A DNA stretch of 9,061 bases from PVC group bacterium (GTDB taxonomy: Bacteria; Verrucomicrobiota; Kiritimatiellia; SS1-B-03-39; UBA6053). The notes beneath the pieces were generated by a model that did no database searches, had not been told where the DNA came from, and was given only the letters and a program-made list of their open reading frames with translations. Made by a program: the position numbers and the translations under genes. The DNA is taken from the NCBI GenBank assembly GCA_003565815.1, contig PXAS01000025.1, positions 1 to 9,061 of the forward strand, read 5' to 3'. The first letter of the stretch is position 1. The number at the start of each line of letters is the position of its first letter. Below, piece by piece: positions 6,838 to 9,061 of the stretch.

Positions 6838-7007
6838 AAAACGACCCGATTATCGACGAAGTCCGTATGGTCCGCGAACGAATTGCCAAAGAACATGACT
6901 ATAACCCAAGGAAAATCCTGGAGCACTTGGTGGAGGAAGGTCAAAAATACCCACAAGAACGTCTCGTGTACGAGGCGGAAACCAAAAGTCAGAAGCAAAC
7001 GGCCTGA
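6834..7007 (+). CDS. small partner protein of the PIN toxin (putative antitoxin)
   Basis: The 57-residue, highly charged product has an N-terminal helix-like part of the form DPIIDEVRMVRERIAKE (4-20), then HDYNPRKILEHLVEEGQ (21-37) and a basic tail. Short proteins with an EVR..RE..A....YN pattern commonly accompany VapC-like PIN genes of this type, usually left as hypothetical or putative antitoxin; this is recalled family knowledge, not a search result. It overlaps the toxin gene by four bases (ATGA) and so must share its mRNA. By position and size it is the likely neutralising partner, probably binding the PIN active site and perhaps the 6324-6360 repeat, but no DNA-binding fold (AbrB, ribbon-helix-helix) is obvious. 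Confidence 0.72.
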   Translation: MKNDPIIDEVRMVRERIAKEHDYNPRKILEHLVEEGQKYPQERLVYEAETKSQKQTA

Positions 7008-7086
7008 ACTTCAACACTGATCCAAAGTGGGGAAATAGACAGGGAAGGTGAAAATTTTAAAGATAACAAGCAAACGAAAAATATCA

Positions 7087-7118
7087 GGGTTCATCAGTGT
7101 CCATCAGTGGTTGAACCC
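7087..7118. repeat. hairpin with CATCAGTG direct repeats
   Basis: GGGTTCA (7087-7093) pairs with TGAACCC (7112-7118). The loop region carries CATCAGTG twice (7092-7099, 7102-7109). It resembles the dispersed intergenic type with a TCTGTG-TCATCTGTGG-like core, and a related stretch lies at 8442-8468, also just upstream of an attC-like site. With no T tract it is a poor terminator. It ends the toxin cassette before site F. Confidence 0.4.
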
Positions 7119-7123
7119 CCAAA

Positions 7124-7185
7124 TGCCAACTAAACCCCTTGACCGAACCTCGTTGACACTCGGTCAGGTCAGGGTATCGTCCTAT
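7124..7185 (+). repeat. attC-like site F
   Basis: The left box is TGCCAAC (7124-7130). CCC (7136-7138) pairs with GGG (7172-7174), T7139 is extrahelical, and TGACC (7140-7144) pairs with GGTCA (7167-7171). Two unpaired positions follow (G7145/A7166 and A7146/C7165), then ACC (7147-7149) with GGT (7162-7164). The right box GTCCTAT (7179-7185) is degenerate. A competing 7-base stem TGACCGA (7140-7146) with TCGGTCA (7160-7166) is also possible. The left arm closely resembles that of site C. Confidence 0.6.
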
Positions 7186-7426
7186 GAATACAAAGATGAA
7201 CAAAAAATTGACCAAAGCCAAAGAAGACCACTCACTGCAAGGCGTATGCGGAGGATTAGCCGAATACCTCGGGTGGTCTTCGTTCAGAGTCAGGCTTGTT
7301 TTCTCAATACTGACGTTTATTTCGGGTTTCATCCCCGGAATCATTGTATATGCCATTCTGAGCATTCTAATGCCCATGCCTCATGAAGAGGACGGATTTG
7401 ACTTGAACCGATTTCGAGTACAATAA
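7184..7426 (+). CDS. stand-alone PspC-domain membrane protein
   Basis: The 80-residue product is a single PspC domain: a basic N-terminus, the signature LQGVCGGLAEYLGWSSFRVRLVF (18-40, with conserved GVCGGLAEYLG), a long hydrophobic stretch (about 36-63) and an acidic tail. PspC domains occur in the phage-shock response, where PspC is an inner-membrane sensor and regulator, and in many small envelope proteins of unknown role. There are no psp partners here, so a link to envelope stress is only suggested. ATG 7184 overlaps the end of the site F right box; ATG 7196 is an alternative start just before the conserved part. A PspC gene as cassette payload fits the run of membrane proteins in this array. 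The gene ends 12 bases before site G. Confidence 0.88.
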   Translation: MNTKMNKKLTKAKEDHSLQGVCGGLAEYLGWSSFRVRLVFSILTFISGFIPGIIVYAILSILMPMPHEEDGFDLNRFRVQ

Positions 7427-7438
7427 AAGAACCAAAAG

Positions 7439-7500
7439 ATAGAACCATAAGGCGACTGCGCACCATCGTACCTCGGGTACGCAGCGCCTAGACGTTGAAA
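7439..7500 (+). repeat. attC-like site G (near-identical core to site D)
   Basis: The left box is ATAGAAC (7439-7445). AGGCG (7450-7454) pairs perfectly with CGCCT (7485-7489), A7455 is extrahelical, and CTGCG (7456-7460) pairs with CGCAG (7480-7484). C7461 faces A7479, and ACC pairs with GGT around the TCGTACCTC motif. The right box is GTTGAAA (7494-7500). The 35-base core differs from site D at three positions, two of which swap the A.C mismatch to C.A. Confidence 0.72.
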
Positions 7501-7698
7501 TGAAAAATTATGCATTTAAAAAACGAGACACTCTGAATGCACGGAAAAATAAAATCTGGTTTCTGTGACAACAGTGCGATCATTGGGAGCAAAACACAAA
7601 GCAAACCGTATGGACCGAACGTTGTAAACTATGTCTGCATTCTTAACGGTCGATACTGAAAACATGAATATAAAAAATTACAAATAGGAAGATTGATT
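7501..7698. other. gene-free cassette leader, possible eroded site
   Basis: No supported gene lies here; a 22-codon frame from ATG 7500 has nothing to recommend it. GACCGAACGTTGTAAACT at 7613-7630 resembles the left arm and loop of site C but lacks the matching right arm, so it may be a decayed site or chance. AGGA at 7687-7690, eight bases before ATG 7699, is the clearest Shine-Dalgarno of the array. A promoter for the AT-rich downstream gene may also be present but cannot be fixed. Confidence 0.35.
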
Positions 7699-8421
7699 AT
7701 GAAGCTATTAGTTAAAATTTTGGTTTTTTCAATCGTTTTTGTCGGCTGGTCCTTTTTAATGTTTCAAGCTGGCAGATCTAGACAAATGAATTCGGAAGAG
7801 CCTGAAAGAGTACAAAATATCACAATAGAACACTTTACTAAAACCAGAAAATTATGGACCGAACCTGCGCATGACGAAAACTATGACCCAAGCATATGGA
7901 AAGAGGCTGAAATGGAGCTGACCGCATCTATGCCCGAGACGCATTATCAAGAGTACTATAAGACTCCTTATACCGCAGAAATTGCATACGGGAAAGTAGA
8001 CGATTACTTACACCAAATTCTTAATGACCCCCGAACAAATAAAGCTCCTTTTATTTCTGTAAAAGACTTGCCACATGATTTTTATCAGAAAGCCTCTTTT
8101 ATACGCATTGGTATCGCAGAAGGTCAGACCACCACTGTGAAATTAGATGGGAACTTTGAAATCTACATGAAGTTGAAAAGAGGTGAACCCAACCACTTAA
8201 GTATGAGTATAGATTCTCGATGGTTCGTTCCGTATTCTCAACAACAACATACAGGGCAGAAGACGAATATCAGAACCTCGAGTACAGGAATTTCAGGAGA
8301 ACCAAATGTTTGGTACAGTCATGGTATATATTTTATTGATCAGCCCGATCATGAGCGTGAATATTTTTTTGTTTTTGTTAGAGCCTTACCTACTGAAACT
8401 ACTGATATGAATACGTTCTAA
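7699..8421 (+). CDS. membrane-anchored or secreted protein of unknown function, AT-rich
   Basis: The 240-residue product starts with a typical signal-anchor: MKLLVK, a hydrophobic segment (about 7-23) and AGRSRQ after it. The rest is polar and rich in Tyr, Glu, Asp and Thr, likely an extracytoplasmic domain of mixed alpha/beta type, with a beta-rich C-terminal half (IGIAEGQTTTVKLDG at 137-151; EYFFVFVRALP at 221-231). No family is recognised. ATG 7699 is preferred over TTG 7693 because AGGA lies at the proper distance upstream. Codon use is strongly AT-rich, clearly unlike rsmI and the SNF2-type gene and more AT-rich than the other cassettes, which suggests separate acquisition. It is the only gene in its cassette. 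The end of the gene contains GATATGAATACG (8404-8415), which recurs in the next gene. Confidence 0.72.
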   Translation: MKLLVKILVFSIVFVGWSFLMFQAGRSRQMNSEEPERVQNITIEHFTKTRKLWTEPAHDENYDPSIWKEAEMELTASMPETHYQEYYKTPYTAEIAYGKVDDYLHQILNDPRTNKAPFISVKDLPHDFYQKASFIRIGIAEGQTTTVKLDGNFEIYMKLKRGEPNHLSMSIDSRWFVPYSQQQHTGQKTNIRTSSTGISGEPNVWYSHGIYFIDQPDHEREYFFVFVRALPTETTDMNTF

Positions 8422-8441
8422 AGCCCAACCGGAACATCTCG

Positions 8442-8468
8442 ATTAATCTGTGTTCATCATTTGTTAAA
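8442..8468. repeat. TCTGTG-TCATC intergenic repeat, second copy
   Basis: TTAATCTGTGTTCATC (8443-8458) and the following TTTGTTAAA resemble a widespread type of bacterial intergenic repeat with a TCTGTG-TCATCTGTGG core, and the 7087-7118 element is a divergent relative. Both lie between a cassette gene and its attC-like site. The role is unknown. Confidence 0.35.
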
Positions 8469-8476
8469 ATGTCCAG

Positions 8477-8537
8477 AGCCAACAATAAAACCCACCGAAC
8501 CGAGAGTACTCGGTCCGGTTGCCTAGATCGTTGAGCA
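8477..8537 (+). repeat. attC-like site H (consensus right box)
   Basis: The left box is AGCCAAC (8477-8483) and the right box GTTGAGC (8531-8537) fits GTTRRRY. ACCG (8494-8497) pairs with CGGT (8516-8519), A8498 faces C8515, and ACCGAG (8499-8504) pairs with CTCGGT (8509-8514) around AGTA, giving the longest tip stem of the family. The outer stem is poorly paired, unlike sites B, C and G. An alternative left box GCCCAAC (8423-8429), perfect RYYYAAC, sits right after the stop of the preceding gene. Confidence 0.66.
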
Positions 8538-8546
8538 TTTGACCGA

Positions 8547-9061
8547 ATGAAAAAATTTGCAATAGCACTAATAAGAACGAAATGGATGCCCGCAGGGGTG
8601 ACTATCCATTTTATGGTGCTGGTTGCATTTATTCGCTTATTTTCAAACGGTTTTGAGGGTTTGTTTGATCTTGCTTTCACGAATGGCATTGACGGTCCAA
8701 CTCCGTTGCTTGACTTAATCATGTTGACTACCCGAATCGGATTACCACTCGGTTGCCTCTGTTATGTTATGGCAATAAGAGAGGTTTATAATCAAAAGAA
8801 GGCACAACGACCCGATATGAATACGAATCAGCCCGCATCACATACAAGAAGAAACGGAAATCCGGTGGTCCCGCGATTGGAGTTGCTGGCAAGCAAAGCG
8901 GGTTTGATCCTCACCGCCGCCGCATTGCTGCTATTGGGAGTTTCCCTCATGGAGCAGGCCAACCCCTGGGTTATGGAACACGAGTTCCCCGGCCCCGACA
9001 CCCCAAAAATTTATTTGGAGCCAGTCGCTCGCGCGATTTCTCTCCGCAAATTGCCCTTGGA
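8547..9061 (+). CDS. membrane protein, 3' end beyond window; probable cassette/core in-frame join
   Basis: ATG 8547, nine bases after the right box of site H, opens a frame with no stop up to the window edge (171 codons seen). The first part (to about residue 90) is AT-rich and cassette-like, with hydrophobic stretches at about 16-33 and 53-77 followed by a basic tail. From about residue 105 the codons become GC-rich and core-like, with another hydrophobic segment (118-134) and a soluble part after it. Neither part is recognised. It may be one protein of mixed composition. More likely, a cassette gene that lost its stop runs into a resident gene whose own start is inside this frame, for example ATG 8817 or GTG 8865. 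The product is therefore incomplete here and its true start is uncertain. Confidence 0.55.
   Translation, partial: MKKFAIALIRTKWMPAGVTIHFMVLVAFIRLFSNGFEGLFDLAFTNGIDGPTPLLDLIMLTTRIGLPLGCLCYVMAIREVYNQKKAQRPDMNTNQPASHTRRNGNPVVPRLELLASKAGLILTAAALLLLGVSLMEQANPWVMEHEFPGPDTPKIYLEPVARAISLRKLPL

Larger units (their letters stand above)
4300..8813 (+). mobile_element. candidate integron gene-cassette array lacking an integrase (CALIN-like)
   Basis: Small + strand genes alternate with attC-like sites at 4589-4651, 4915-4974, 5399-5459, 5751-5826, 7124-7185, 7439-7500 and 8477-8537. Cassette genes usually start 3-10 bases after a site, and several stop inside the next site, as in known integron cassettes. 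Predicted units, cutting after the first G of each right box, are about 0.32-0.49 kb for the single-gene ones. One unit of about 1.36 kb carries three genes and another is about 1.04 kb. Composition is visibly less GC-rich than in the flanking core genes. No tyrosine recombinase (IntI) is encoded here, so the integrase may lie outside the window or be absent. Boundaries are approximate, especially on the right, where the last cassette gene runs into core-like sequence. The array interpretation is inference from structure and layout. Confidence 0.68.

Noticed and set aside
7500..7568. 22-codon frame starting at the right box of site G
   Set aside because: Too short and featureless to support as a gene.
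4589..8537. Hairpins as Rho-independent terminators
   Set aside because: None is followed by a T tract; they are followed by GTT-type boxes and start codons instead.
4589..8537. CRISPR array
   Set aside because: Repeat copies are 0.3-1.9 kb apart with genes between them, and the stems differ in sequence.
4589..8537. REP/BIME-type intergenic palindromes
   Set aside because: The flanking AAC and GTT boxes, single orientation and fixed distance to the following start codons fit attC better; a genome-wide count would settle it.
8399..8722. 107-codon minus-strand frame over site H
   Set aside because: Crosses an attC-like site and the start of a + strand gene; no motifs; all other cassette genes run on the + strand.

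Overview
The window looks like a bacterial chromosome segment with three parts: a GC-rich core with C-ending codons (about 1-4010), a lower-GC patch of small one-way genes (about 4200-8810), and a return to core-like composition in the last 200 or so bases. Codon style, poor Shine-Dalgarno signals and gene content would fit Verrucomicrobiota (perhaps Opitutae) or a related PVC-group bacterium. That placement is a judgement from the sequence alone and is tentative.

The core part holds rsmI (16S rRNA 2'-O-methyltransferase) followed by a 1057-residue SWIM/SNF2-family DNA translocase, both on the + strand. About 350 bases without a convincing gene follow.

The middle part is best read as an integron-type gene-cassette array without an integrase in view (a CALIN, cluster of attC sites lacking integrase). 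Seven attC-like sites, called B to H here, plus one weak one (A), separate short + strand genes. Six of the seven (B, C, D, F, G, H) share one design. It has a degenerate left box ending in AAC, an outer stem with one extrahelical base, an inner stem whose sequence changes from copy to copy but stays paired, a conserved ACC/GGT tip with a TCGTA..CTC-type loop, and a right box close to GTTRRRY. A start codon follows, often within 10 bases. The stem has an A.C mismatch on the top strand that is a G.T pair on the bottom strand, which is the strand integron integrases recombine.

The cassette contents are typical: several tiny membrane proteins, a Cys-containing small protein broken by an in-frame TGA, a globular protein of unknown function, a PIN-domain (VapC-like) toxin with a small partner gene in ATGA overlap and an inverted repeat over its start codon, a stand-alone PspC-domain protein, and an AT-rich membrane-anchored protein. 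The PIN pair probably helps to keep the array in place. The last gene runs off the window and looks like a cassette gene joined in frame to a core-type gene, so the right edge of the array may fall inside it.

No rRNA, tRNA, CRISPR array, insertion sequence or integrase gene was seen.
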